64,000 nt of DNA from RPQJ01 sp963706535 (GTDB lineage Bacteria > Pseudomonadota > Gammaproteobacteria > Steroidobacterales > Steroidobacteraceae). Below, piece after piece: positions 53,012 through 60,804 of this stretch. The notes below the pieces were generated by a model. That model worked only from the letters and a program-made list of their open reading frames with translations. It had not been told where the DNA came from and searched no databases. The stretch is from positions 186,001-250,000 of the forward strand of contig CAVPMU010000003.1 in NCBI GenBank assembly GCA_963706535.1. Direction: 5' to 3'. Every line of letters begins with the position of its first letter. Within the stretch, counting starts at the first letter, position 1. Made by a program: the position numbers and the translations under genes.

Positions 53012-53867
53012 GGCTTGCCTCGAGCATCGCGCCAGCACGCGCCGCCTCGTCGAGCAGCACGTCGAGCGGCGGCACGTCGGTGTCCCACTCGATGAGCGTG
53101 GGCAGCGGGCCGAATCGCTCCAGCACCCGGGCGTACAGTGACCAGACCGGAGCCGACACGCGTGAACCGTGGTCGTCGATCAGCAGCGGCCGGCCATCGA
53201 TCTCCTTGCGCAGGTGACCGGCGAGGTGCGACTCCTGCACTGCGGCCATCGGCAATCGATTGATGGTCGTCATCGCGTCAAAGCCGACGTTGACCGAGTT
53301 GACGTAGAGGTTGTTCACGTCGAGCAGGAGTCCGCAGCCGGACTCCTCGACCACCGCGGCGAGGAATTCACCCTCGGCGAGCGTCGAGTGCCGGTACCGC
53401 AGGTACTGCGAGACGTTCTCGACGAGAATCGGGCGGCCCAGGGCGTCCTGCAACTCACGCACGCGCGCCGCCAGGTGATGCACGGCTTCCTCGGTGAACG
53501 GCAGCGGCAACAAGTCGTTGAAATGCCTGCCGTCCAGGCGGCCCCAGCACGCATGCTCGGACACGATCGCCGGCTCGAATCGACGAATCGCGTCCGCAAC
53601 ACGGCGGACGTGGGCGTGGTCGAGCGGATCCACCGACCCGAGGTCGAGGCCTACGCCGTGCAGGCTCACCGGGTAGTCGGCGCCTAACCGATCGAGCAAC
53701 TGCGGCTCGCGCCCGCCGGCGTGAAAATAGTTCTCGGTGTGGACTTCGAGGAACGCGACGTCCGGCCGCTGGGCGACGAATGCGCCGAAGTGCGCGCTTC
53801 GCAGGCCGATGCCTGCTCGTGCAGGCAACGGCCACTCGCCGGCATGGCCGGACGTCCCGGGGAACAT
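52995..53867 (-). CDS. bufB1: BufB-like multinuclear iron oxidative enzyme (MNIO, DUF692)
   Basis: 290-residue TIM-barrel enzyme of the MNIO family that uses a multinuclear iron site to modify cysteines of RiPP precursors. Conserved metal-ligand regions are FLEVHTENYFHAGG, YPVSLHGVGLDLGS, IVSEHACWGRLDGRHFNDLL, PILVENVSQYLRYRHS, LLLDVNNLYVNSVNVGFDAM, QESHLAGH and LLIDDHGSRV. ATG 53867 lies 5 nt after the bufA1-like stop. It probably modifies the four-cysteine precursor encoded just upstream, giving a copper-binding peptide as described for bufferins. Confidence 0.92.
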   Translation of the reverse strand: MFPGTSGHAGEWPLPARAGIGLRSAHFGAFVAQRPDVAFLEVHTENYFHAGGREPQLLDRLGADYPVSLHGVGLDLGSVDPLDHAHVRRVADAIRRFEPAIVSEHACWGRLDGRHFNDLLPLPFTEEAVHHLAARVRELQDALGRPILVENVSQYLRYRHSTLAEGEFLAAVVEESGCGLLLDVNNLYVNSVNVGFDAMTTINRLPMAAVQESHLAGHLRKEIDGRPLLIDDHGSRVSAPVWSLYARVLERFGPLPTLIEWDTDVPPLDVLLDEAARAGAMLEASHARAA

Positions 53868-53872
53868 CGCGA

Positions 53873-54130
53873 TCAGCTCTTCTTGCCGGCCGTGAGCGAG
53901 CCGCCCAGCTTCTCGCACTCGCCCTTCGGCACGAACTTCCACTCGCTGGGGTCGTTGTCCACCTTGGACTGCGCGGCGCAGGAATGGCCGTTGGCTGCGC
54001 AATCGTTCTGCGCGGCCTTGGCGACGCCGTAGCATTTCTCCTTCGCGGCGCCCTCCGAGAAGGCCGAGTTGCTGCCGAGCGCCAGCAGGCTGCCGACGGC
54101 CGCTGCGATCGCGATTGTCTTCATGTTCAT
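53873..54130 (-). CDS. bufA1: BufA1-type bufferin precursor (DUF2282)
   Basis: 85 residues: Sec signal peptide (TIAIAAAVGSLLALGSNSAF) and a mature part with four cysteines in the DUF2282 pattern, EKCYGVAKAAQNDCAANGHS, then CAAQSKVDNDPSEW and VPKGECEKLGG. DUF2282 peptides are exported RiPP metallophores whose cysteines are modified by the adjacent MNIO enzyme and which sequester copper. First gene of bufA1-B-C-DoxX. ATG 54130 or 54124 (MNMK). An ECF-type promoter motif lies about 95 bp upstream. Confidence 0.92.
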   Translation of the reverse strand: MNMKTIAIAAAVGSLLALGSNSAFSEGAAKEKCYGVAKAAQNDCAANGHSCAAQSKVDNDPSEWKFVPKGECEKLGGSLTAGKKS

Positions 54131-54223
54131 TGGTCAACCCCACTGATGTTGGAACACGCTCGAGCATGGCTGGTCGAGGTGACTGCCCGGAGGTCAGACG
54201 CTCGCCATTGCCTGTTCGTGTAG

Positions 54224-54253
54224 TTAGACCCGCGACAGACCGGATTTCTTACA
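54224..54253 (-). promoter_or_regulatory. ECF-type promoter of the bufA1 operon
   Basis: Minus strand: TGTAAGAAAT (54253-54244), exactly 12 nt, then GGGTCTAA (54231-54224). The same two blocks with the same 12-nt spacing precede the bufA2 gene (55598-55627), and little else is shared between the regions. The expected start lies about 90 nt upstream of the bufA1 coding start, as for bufA2. Confidence 0.7.
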
Positions 54254-54320
54254 CGCACGCGGCAGCCGTCCCGGGAATAAGTCGCCGGCCGCCCGGGTCT
54301 GCTCTTCGAGAGGTGGACAC

Positions 54321-55013
54321 ATGAAGTGCCGCGACGCGCGGTTCGCGATTGGAGCCGATCCGGCAGGCGTCAATCCCGCGCTCGCCGAGCACCTGGACGC
54401 CTGTGGGCCCTGCATGGCTCATTTGCATGTCATGCAGGCGCTGGACGAGCGTTTGCGCGAGGCCATGGCCGTCGCGGTTCCGGCGACCGCAGGTCCGCCC
54501 GTGCCGTCCGCGCTGGTGTCCGGGCGCGCCCGACCGCCGTTCTTGATGCCGCTCGCCTTGGCGGCCAGCGTCGCGGCCGTATCCTTGATCGCCGGACTGC
54601 TGTGGATCGGTGCGCCACGTCCCTCGCTCGCGAGCGAGGTCGTCGCCCACCTGGCCGACGAGCCGGACGCGTGGACAGCGACAGTCCCATTGGCGCAGGC
54701 GGAGGTGGCCCCGGTGCTCCTCCGGGCGGGCATCAGCCTCCAGGGTCGCGTCACCGGCGTGACCTACGCGCACGGCTGCCGGTTCCGCGGCCGCTACGTG
54801 CCGCATCTGGTCGTGTGGACCGCCGATGGCCCAGTCACCGTGCTGGTGCTGCTGCACGAGAACGTCCGCGAGCGCACTGCATTCGCGGATAGCGGGTACA
54901 GTGGCGCGCTGATCCCGGCCACGCGAGGGTCGATTGCCGTGCTGGCGAAAGATGGCACCAACGTCGACCGGGTCGCCGCGCAGGCCACGGCCGCCATCCA
55001 CTACGAGAACTGA
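54321..55013 (+). CDS. DUF3379-type anti-sigma factor
   Basis: 230 residues. The N-terminal cytoplasmic domain has a HLDACGPCMAH motif like zinc anti-sigma domains; one membrane helix follows (MPLALAASVAAVSLIAGLLW, about 74-94). The periplasmic C-terminal domain is DUF3379-like (SEVVAHLADEPDAWTATVPL, GVTYAHGCRFRGRYVPHLVV, GPVTVLVLLHENV). Such proteins normally pair with ECF sigma factors. Here it is divergent from bufA1 and about 5 kb from the ECF gene at 60155-60733, the only sigma factor in the window and its likely partner. It abuts the next gene (stop then ATG). Confidence 0.8.
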   Translation: MKCRDARFAIGADPAGVNPALAEHLDACGPCMAHLHVMQALDERLREAMAVAVPATAGPPVPSALVSGRARPPFLMPLALAASVAAVSLIAGLLWIGAPRPSLASEVVAHLADEPDAWTATVPLAQAEVAPVLLRAGISLQGRVTGVTYAHGCRFRGRYVPHLVVWTADGPVTVLVLLHENVRERTAFADSGYSGALIPATRGSIAVLAKDGTNVDRVAAQATAAIHYEN

Positions 55014-55577
55014 ATGCCGCGCTTCCCGTCATTGCCGCCGCAGCCCGTGCTCGGCGACGTGTTCAAGCGATTCCCGGCCGGGGCGGCCGCACTGCTCGAG
55101 TACCACGACGTCGTGCTGCGGGGTCCTTCGCCCCTCACCGTCGGGGAGCGTGAAATGATCGCCGCCTACGTCTCCGGGCTCAATGCCTGCGCCTATTGCC
55201 ACGGTGCGCATCAGGTCATCGCCGAGATCCATGGCATCGACCCGACGGTCCTCGCGGGCCTGGTGAGCGACCCGGCGAGCGCCGGCGTCGCGGCCCGCCT
55301 GCTTCCGGTCCTCGCCTACGTGCGTAAGCTCACCCTGACGCCGGGACGGATGGTGGATGCCGACGCCGCCGCCGTGTTCGCCGCCGGCTGGAGCGAGGAG
55401 GCTCTCTTCCATGCCGTCAGCATCTGCGCCCTGTTCAATTTCATGAACCGGATTGTCGAGGGTTGCGGCGTACAGACGGACGAGGGGGTGCGGGCCGAGC
55501 AGCGCGCGCGACACCTCGAATTGAAGGACGACTCGCACACCTACGCGAGCTTCGGGAGGCGCATTGGCCTGACCTGA
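55014..55577 (+). CDS. AhpD-like carboxymuconolactone decarboxylase family protein
   Basis: 187 residues of the peroxidase-related AhpD/CMD superfamily. The active-site motif CAYCHGAHQVIAEIHG (CxxC followed by His) is intact, preceded by ALLEYHDVVLRGPSPLTVGE and followed by the helical LLPVLAYVRKLTLTPGRMVD and FNFMNRIVEGCGV. AhpD proteins are disulfide reductases that support peroxide detoxification. It directly follows the anti-sigma gene and precedes the bufA2 promoter, in keeping with a thiol/metal stress role. Confidence 0.9.
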   Translation: MPRFPSLPPQPVLGDVFKRFPAGAAALLEYHDVVLRGPSPLTVGEREMIAAYVSGLNACAYCHGAHQVIAEIHGIDPTVLAGLVSDPASAGVAARLLPVLAYVRKLTLTPGRMVDADAAAVFAAGWSEEALFHAVSICALFNFMNRIVEGCGVQTDEGVRAEQRARHLELKDDSHTYASFGRRIGLT

Positions 55578-55597
55578 CACCCCCCTGCTGGGAGCGG

Positions 55598-55627
55598 TGT
55601 AAGAAATGGTCGGGCGGCTCGGTCTAA
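55598..55627 (+). promoter_or_regulatory. ECF-type promoter of the bufA2 operon
   Basis: TGTAAGAAAT (55598-55607), 12 nt, CGGTCTAA (55620-55627), about 97 bp upstream of ATG 55724. Identical to the bufA1 promoter in the -35 block, seven of eight in the -10 block and identical in spacing. Confidence 0.7.
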
Positions 55628-55723
55628 TGGAGGAACCCGTTGGCTGCGACGGGCGACGTCGAGACCGTCGTTCCATCCAATCAGCGGGTGCATCGCACCC
55701 AAAACCGCAGGAGCCAGAGCAAC

Positions 55724-55993
55724 ATGATCAACCGTCGTACCACCGGGGCCGCCCTCGCCACCGCCGCCGCCCTCCTCTTCAGCACCGCTGCGATCAACAC
55801 GGCCAGCGCCGAGGACGCGCAGGTCCAGTGTACGGGCGTGAACGCCTGCAAGGGCCAGTCCGCCTGCAAGACGGCGAACAGTGCCTGCAAGGGTCACAAC
55901 GCGTGCAAGGGCCAGGGATTCCTGATGTTGTCCGAGAAGGACTGCGCCAAGGCCCAGGAGGAGGCGAAGAAGGAGGAGAAGGCCAAGATGTAA
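55724..55993 (+). CDS. bufA2: BufA2-type bufferin precursor
   Basis: 89 residues: signal peptide (GAALATAAALLFSTAAINTA, cleavage near SAED) and a mature part with six cysteines in a near-repeat, VQCTGVNACKGQSACKTANS, ACKGHNACKGQGF, then SEKDCAKAQEE and a Lys/Glu tail. This repeated NACKGQSAC / HNACKGQGF pattern is the BufA2 class of MNIO-modified metallophores, different from the DUF2282 class at 53873. Ribosome site CAGGAG upstream of ATG 55724. Followed by its own MNIO enzyme and DUF2063 partner. Confidence 0.92.
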   Translation: MINRRTTGAALATAAALLFSTAAINTASAEDAQVQCTGVNACKGQSACKTANSACKGHNACKGQGFLMLSEKDCAKAQEEAKKEEKAKM

Positions 55994-56046
55994 CGGACCG
56001 CCAGCTGCGCGGCGGTCCTTGCCGCCGCGCGGCCGGCGTGCCAGCC

Positions 56047-56871
56047 ATGTCATCCCTCGGATTCGGCCTCGGGCTGCGCCCCGACCACTACGTAGAGATC
56101 CTGCGGGATCGTCCGCACGTGGATTGGTTCGAGGCCATCACCGAGAATTACCTGGTCCCGGGTGGCTCGCCGCTGTACTACCTGGAACGAATCCGGTCGG
56201 AGTTCCCGGTCGTCCTGCACGGCGTATCGCTGTCGATCGGCGGCACCGACCCGCTCGACGCGGGCTATCTGCGCGACCTGAAGCTGCTCGCATCGCGCAT
56301 CGAGCCTCTATGGATTTCGGACCACCTGTGCTGGACCGGCGTGAACGGGCTCAACCTGCACGATCTGCTGCCGCTGCCGTACACCAAGGAAGCACTGCAA
56401 CACGTGGTCGAACGCGTCCGGCGCGTCCAGGACTATCTCGGCCGCCAGATCCTGCTCGAGAACGTCTCGGGCTACCTGAGCTACGCGGGCTCCGAGATGA
56501 GCGAGTGGGAGTTCCTCTCCGCCATCGCGGAGCAAGCCGACTGCCAGCTGCTGCTCGACGTGAACAATGTCTATGTGAGCAGCGTAAATCACCGCTTCGA
56601 CCCGCTCGCTTACCTGGCGGGCGTGCCGGCAGGTCGCGTCCGGCAGATTCACCTTGCCGGGCACCAGGACAACGGCTCCCACATCATCGACACTCATGAT
56701 GCGCCGGTGGCGCCCGAGGTGTGGGACCTGTACGGCCACGCCGTGCGGCGATTCGGCGCCGTGGCCACCATGATCGAACGCGACGACAACATTCCCGAGC
56801 TGGCGACCCTGGTCGAGGAACTCGACGTGGCCCGCAGCATTGCGTCGCAGCAACTGCAGGCGGCCGCATGA
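56047..56871 (+). CDS. bufB2: BufB-like MNIO enzyme (DUF692), second copy
   Basis: 274-residue MNIO TIM barrel: GFGLGLRPDHYVEIL, WFEAITENYLVPGGSPLYYL, FPVVLHGVSLSIGGTDPLD, WISDHLCWTGVNGLNLHDLL, ILLENVSGYLSYAGSEMSEW, LLLDVNNVYVSSVNHRFDPL, QIHLAGHQDNGSHIIDTHDA. It differs clearly from the first copy (tip residues, ENVSGYLSYAGSEM versus ENVSQYLRYRHSTL), consistent with specificity for the BufA2-class precursor encoded 53 bp upstream. Overlaps the DUF2063 gene by 4 nt. Confidence 0.93.
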   Translation: MSSLGFGLGLRPDHYVEILRDRPHVDWFEAITENYLVPGGSPLYYLERIRSEFPVVLHGVSLSIGGTDPLDAGYLRDLKLLASRIEPLWISDHLCWTGVNGLNLHDLLPLPYTKEALQHVVERVRRVQDYLGRQILLENVSGYLSYAGSEMSEWEFLSAIAEQADCQLLLDVNNVYVSSVNHRFDPLAYLAGVPAGRVRQIHLAGHQDNGSHIIDTHDAPVAPEVWDLYGHAVRRFGAVATMIERDDNIPELATLVEELDVARSIASQQLQAAA

Positions 56872-57653
56872 TCGAATTGCGTCGGACCCAGGCAGCCGTG
56901 CAGCGATTCGTCCTGACGCAGGACGACGCGGCGACCGGCCTCGTGACGGGTAACGAGCGGCTGTCGGCCTCTGATCGGCTGGGGATCTACGCTTACGCCT
57001 ATGTCTCGCGACTGGTCGATTCGCTGCAGCAGAACTTCCCGGCCGTGGCGCACGTGCTGGGCGACGATCGATTCGCGGAAACGGCCCGTGCATTCATCCG
57101 GCGGCATCCGTCACGCGTCGCATCGATCCGCTACGTCGGCCGCACGTTCGCCGACTTCCTGGACGAGCGCGCGACTGACCCGGCGGGCACGATGCTGGCC
57201 GACCTGGCGCGATGGGAATGGGCCCTGACGGCAGCCTTCGACGGCCCGGATGCCGAGCCCCTGGGCCCATCAGCGCTGGCGGACGTGCCGGCGGCGCGCT
57301 GGCCCGGGCTCTGCTTGCGCGTGCACGGCGCACTGCAACGAGTGGCCCTGCACACGAACGCAGTCGAGTGGTGGCGATTTGCCGTCCAGGACGGCCCGCA
57401 GCCGGCGATGGCCTGCGTCACGATTGACACGGAGTGGGTCATCTGGCGATCCGGCCTGGCAACGTCCTTCCGGTCGCTGCCGGCCGACGAGGCCTGGATG
57501 CTCGATACCGCGCTGCGCGGCGCGCCCTTCGCCGACCTCTGCGCGGGACTCGTAGAGTTCGCCAGCGACGCCAACGCGGCACCGCGCGCGGCAACTTTGC
57601 TCAAGTCGTGGTGGACCGCGGGCTGGGTAGTCGGCCTCGACTTCGTCGAGTAG
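56868..57653 (+). CDS. bufC2: BufC-like partner (DUF2063), second copy
   Basis: 261 residues: N-terminal DUF2063 (LRRTQAAVQRFVLTQDDAAT, SDRLGIYAYAYVSRLVDSLQ, QNFPAVAHVLGDDRFAETAR, RYVGRTFADFLDERA, LADLARWEWALTAAFDGPDA) and a C-terminal domain (LRVHGALQRVALHTNAVEWW, WVIWRSGLATSFRSLPADEA). Presumed precursor-binding partner of the second MNIO enzyme. Starts in the ATGA overlap with it. The operon apparently continues into the patatin lipoprotein gene one base later. Confidence 0.9.
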   Translation: MIELRRTQAAVQRFVLTQDDAATGLVTGNERLSASDRLGIYAYAYVSRLVDSLQQNFPAVAHVLGDDRFAETARAFIRRHPSRVASIRYVGRTFADFLDERATDPAGTMLADLARWEWALTAAFDGPDAEPLGPSALADVPAARWPGLCLRVHGALQRVALHTNAVEWWRFAVQDGPQPAMACVTIDTEWVIWRSGLATSFRSLPADEAWMLDTALRGAPFADLCAGLVEFASDANAAPRAATLLKSWWTAGWVVGLDFVE

Positions 57654-57654
57654 C

Positions 57655-59043
57655 GTGGAAGCGCGTCCGGTGGCGAGACGCCTGCCGAGCCTGCTGCTCA
57701 TTCTCGCCGTGTTGACCGCAGGCTGCGCCCACCGGACCTGGAACGAGCCATTGCTGCAGCCCGGTCCAGCGGCACCGTACGACCTCAGCACGCGGCTGCC
57801 AGTCAATGCCGAAGACGTGTTTGTCGTGCTCGCCTTCTCGGGTGGAGGCACTCGCTCTGCCGCATTCGCCTATGGCGTACTCGAGAAATTACGTGACACG
57901 CCGGTGGTCGTCCACGGACAACCGAGGCGGCTGCTCGATGAGGTGGACGTCATCACTGCCGTCTCCGGCGGCAGTTACCCGGCCGCGTACTACGGCCTGT
58001 TCGGCGACCGCCTGTTTCGCGATTTCGAAGCGGAGTTCCTGGTGCACGACGTGCAGGGCAAACTGCTGTGGCTGCTGGCGCGGCCGTCCAGCCTGCTCAC
58101 GATCATGCGCCGCGACCACAATCGCGCCGATCTCGCCGCCGCGCATTTCGATCGCAATCTGTTCGATGGACGCCGCTTCGATGACCTGGCGCTCGACGGG
58201 CTGCCGTTCGTCATCATCAATGCAAGCGACCTGAACAATTCGGCCACGTTCTCGTTCATCCAGCCCCAGTTCGACTTCCTCTGCTCCGACCTGGGTCCGT
58301 ACCCGGTCGCGAACGCCGTGATGGCGTCATCGTCGGTACCAGGTGCGTTCGCACCCGTTGCACTGAAGAATTACGCCGACTGTCCGCAGCGCCACCCCGC
58401 CTGGGTCGCCGAAGCGCTCGCGACCGACGATGTCCTCGAACGCCGCTACGCGGTGGCCCGCGCCCTCAAGAGATATTCCCGCCCGGACCAGATACCTGTC
58501 CTGCGGCTGGTGGACGGTGGCGTGACTGACAACCTCGGCGTCCGCGGCTCGATGATGAGCCCGGTGGCCCACCGCGGTGACGTACCCGCCATGGCCGGCG
58601 CGTTCACGCCGGGGCAACTGGCAAAGGTGCGGCACGTGCTGGTGATCGTCGCCAATGCGCAGACATACCCGGAATTCGGCTGGTCGCGCGACGGCCGCGA
58701 TCCCGGTCTGAGTTCGAACCTCCGGGCATCGTTCGACGCCGCCCTCGGTATCCTCAACACGGAGACGGCGGGGCTGGCAAAGCAGGGTTTCCTGATGTGG
58801 GAGCAGCACGTCAACGACCTGCGCGGCGCTTCGACGCCGCACGTCAAGGTGCACTTCGTGGTGTTGACCTTCAACCAGATCCGCGACGACGAGGAGCGCC
58901 GGCGCTTCGACAGCATGCCGACCCGCCTGCGCCTTGCGCCCGAGAACGTCGCGGCGGTGCGCTCACTGGCCGGACGACTGCTGGACGAGTCCGCGGAGTA
59001 CCGCTCGTTCCTCGACGCGCTGCAGGAGCCCGTCGCCCGCTGA
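57655..59043 (+). CDS. Patatin-like phospholipase lipoprotein
   Basis: 462 residues. A lipobox (LLILAVLTAGC, Cys near 24) predicts membrane attachment in the periplasm. Patatin motifs are FSGGGTRSAAFAYGVLEKLR (oxyanion GGGxR), the nucleophile elbow AVSGGSYPAAYYGLFGDRL (GGSYP instead of GxSxG), and the catalytic Asp in VLRLVDGGVTDNLGVRG. Probable lipid acyl hydrolase. The GTG start lies one base after the DUF2063 stop, so it is likely co-transcribed with the bufA2 operon. Confidence 0.88.
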   Translation: MEARPVARRLPSLLLILAVLTAGCAHRTWNEPLLQPGPAAPYDLSTRLPVNAEDVFVVLAFSGGGTRSAAFAYGVLEKLRDTPVVVHGQPRRLLDEVDVITAVSGGSYPAAYYGLFGDRLFRDFEAEFLVHDVQGKLLWLLARPSSLLTIMRRDHNRADLAAAHFDRNLFDGRRFDDLALDGLPFVIINASDLNNSATFSFIQPQFDFLCSDLGPYPVANAVMASSSVPGAFAPVALKNYADCPQRHPAWVAEALATDDVLERRYAVARALKRYSRPDQIPVLRLVDGGVTDNLGVRGSMMSPVAHRGDVPAMAGAFTPGQLAKVRHVLVIVANAQTYPEFGWSRDGRDPGLSSNLRASFDAALGILNTETAGLAKQGFLMWEQHVNDLRGASTPHVKVHFVVLTFNQIRDDEERRRFDSMPTRLRLAPENVAAVRSLAGRLLDESAEYRSFLDALQEPVAR

Positions 59044-59135
59044 CGACGCGCCGCATCGACGCTGCTTCGGCGTCTGCCAGCGGAATAATCCGGTGCTTTC
59101 ACGGGTCCTACCGTCATACGCCGGAGAATTTCCTG

Positions 59136-60158
59136 ATGGCCACCTCCCGAGTCCGCTTCGACAATGGCCGCGGTCAGCAACTGGCCGGACTCCGCCAGTT
59201 GCGTGCCGAGTCGGGCGGCATCCTGGCGATCGGCCTGCTGCTGTCCGGGCTGCTCGGCGCCGCAGGCTCGGTGGCCGCCACGCAGTTCATGGGCTTCAAC
59301 GTCACCAACTCGCTCGTGCCGGCGTCCGAGCTTCTTCCCGGCGGTCCGCCCTGCGACGGCATCCCGGCACTCACCGATCCGCGCTTCATCGCCGCGGACC
59401 AGGCCTCGTTCCTCAAGCCCGCGGACCGCGTGCTGGGTGTGCGCGTCAACGGCGTCGCCAAGGCCTATCCGCTCGCGATCATGAACTGGCACGAGATCGT
59501 CAACGACCAGTTTGCGGGCACCCCGGTAGCCGTGAATTACTGTCCGTTGTGCTTTACCGGAGTTGCGTTCTCGTCATCGATGGATGGACGCCGGCAGATC
59601 TTTGGCGTCTCCGGGCTACTGTACAACAGCGACGTCGTGCTCTACGACCGCGAATCCGAATCGTTGTGGTCGCAACTGCTCGGCAAGGCGATCAGCGGGC
59701 CGCGGCGTGGCCAGCGCCTGCAGTCGATTCCGACCAGCAACACGACCCGGTCCGACTGGCGCGGGCGACACCCGGACACGCTCGTGCTATCACGCGACAC
59801 CGGACACCGTCGCGACTACACGGCCGACCCCTACGGCGACTACGCCCGCAGTCCCGATCTGATGTTTCCGGTGAGTTTTCGGGCACAGGGGATGCACCCG
59901 AAGCAGCCGGTCCTGGGCATCGAGATCGACGGCCATGCAGTCGCCTATCCGCTGTCCGAGCTCGCCCAGGCGGGCGCGATGGTCGAAGATCGGATCGGCT
60001 CCCTCACCGTGCGCGTCCACTACGACGCAACATACCAAACAGGGGAGATCACGCGGGCTGACGGCACGATGCTGCCGGGCGTGATGGCCTACTGGTTCGC
60101 CTGGTACACGTTCCATCCCGAAACCAGGGTGTACCGCGCGCCGTCCGGCGATCGTTAA
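59136..60158 (+). CDS. DUF3179 domain-containing protein
   Basis: 340 residues. A hydrophobic N-terminal segment (GILAIGLLLSGLLGAAGSVA) predicts export or anchoring. The DUF3179 domain follows: VLGVRVNGVAKAYPLAIMNW, HEIVNDQFAGTPVAVNYCPL, CFTGVAFSSSMDGRRQIFGV, SGLLYNSDVVLYDRESESLW, SQLLGKAISGPRRGQRL and GIEIDGHAVAYPLSELAQAG. The VNYCPLCxTG motif is the family landmark, with a CxxC pair that could bind metal or act in redox. Function unknown. Its last 4 bases overlap the convergent ECF sigma gene. Confidence 0.88.
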   Translation: MATSRVRFDNGRGQQLAGLRQLRAESGGILAIGLLLSGLLGAAGSVAATQFMGFNVTNSLVPASELLPGGPPCDGIPALTDPRFIAADQASFLKPADRVLGVRVNGVAKAYPLAIMNWHEIVNDQFAGTPVAVNYCPLCFTGVAFSSSMDGRRQIFGVSGLLYNSDVVLYDRESESLWSQLLGKAISGPRRGQRLQSIPTSNTTRSDWRGRHPDTLVLSRDTGHRRDYTADPYGDYARSPDLMFPVSFRAQGMHPKQPVLGIEIDGHAVAYPLSELAQAGAMVEDRIGSLTVRVHYDATYQTGEITRADGTMLPGVMAYWFAWYTFHPETRVYRAPSGDR

Positions 60159-60733
60159 TCGAGGTGCATCCCGAGGTCGGCACGCAGCCGGTGACGGGCC
60201 CTGAACAGGCGCGTGAGAACGGTTGCCGGATTGATACGCGTGATTTCGGCAATCTCCGCGGTCGTGAAGCCCATCAGCACCTGCAGCACCAGCGGCTCGC
60301 GGTACTCGTCATCCAAGGCGAATATCGCCCGGCGCAGGTCGGCTACATCAGGCGACACGGTCGCTGCCAGCGCGGGATCGTTCGTGTCGATCAATTCGTC
60401 GATGCTGGTCTCTGGATGGCGGTTGCGACCATAGGCTCGCGCCGTCTCGCGGCGCACGATCCTCAGCAGCCACGGACGCACCGCGCGCTCGTCCTGCAAT
60501 GCATCCAGGCTGCTCCAGGCCCGCACCAGAGTCTCCTGGACGATGTCCTCTGCGAGCGCGCGATCCCGGGTCAACCAGACGGCGAACCGATACAGGTCGT
60601 CGCGCAAGGGCGCGCGCATACGTTCAAAACGCCGGCGACGATCGTGGCTGGATGCGGCGCTCTGCGCGCTGCCGCCGATCGCTCCGGGTGCAGGCTCGAG
60701 GCTGTCGGACGCGCTGCGGGTTGAGTCGACCAT
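60155..60733 (-). CDS. ECF-family RNA polymerase sigma factor
   Basis: 192 residues: sigma region 2 (LYRFAVWLTRDRALAEDIVQ, ETLVRAWSSLDAL, RPWLLRIVRRETARAYGRNR) and region 4 (LRRAIFALDDEYREPLVLQV, FTTAEIAEITRINPATVLTR, LFRARHRLRADLG). It is the only sigma factor in the window and lies near two operons sharing an ECF-type promoter, which it probably recognises. A 30-residue N-terminal extension precedes region 2, so the start (60733, or Met at 60619) is uncertain. No anti-sigma gene adjoins it; a DUF3379 gene lies 5 kb away. Confidence 0.9.
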   Translation of the reverse strand: MVDSTRSASDSLEPAPGAIGGSAQSAASSHDRRRRFERMRAPLRDDLYRFAVWLTRDRALAEDIVQETLVRAWSSLDALQDERAVRPWLLRIVRRETARAYGRNRHPETSIDELIDTNDPALAATVSPDVADLRRAIFALDDEYREPLVLQVLMGFTTAEIAEITRINPATVLTRLFRARHRLRADLGMHLD

Positions 60734-60774
60734 GGAGAGCGAGCCCCAACGTCCGAAGAAATCGGACTCAACCC

Positions 60775-60804
60775 AGAGTCGCGCTGCGAGCAGGACTTCT
60801 TACA
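60775..60804 (-). promoter_or_regulatory. Partial ECF-type promoter motif before the sigma gene
   Basis: TGTAAGAAGT (60804-60795) matches 9 of 10 bases of the -35 block of the buf promoters, 62 bp upstream of the ECF sigma start; the block 12 nt further (GCGACTCT) matches the -10 poorly. It overlaps the stop codon of the upstream DUF2064 gene. Possible weak autoregulation, or chance. Confidence 0.35.
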
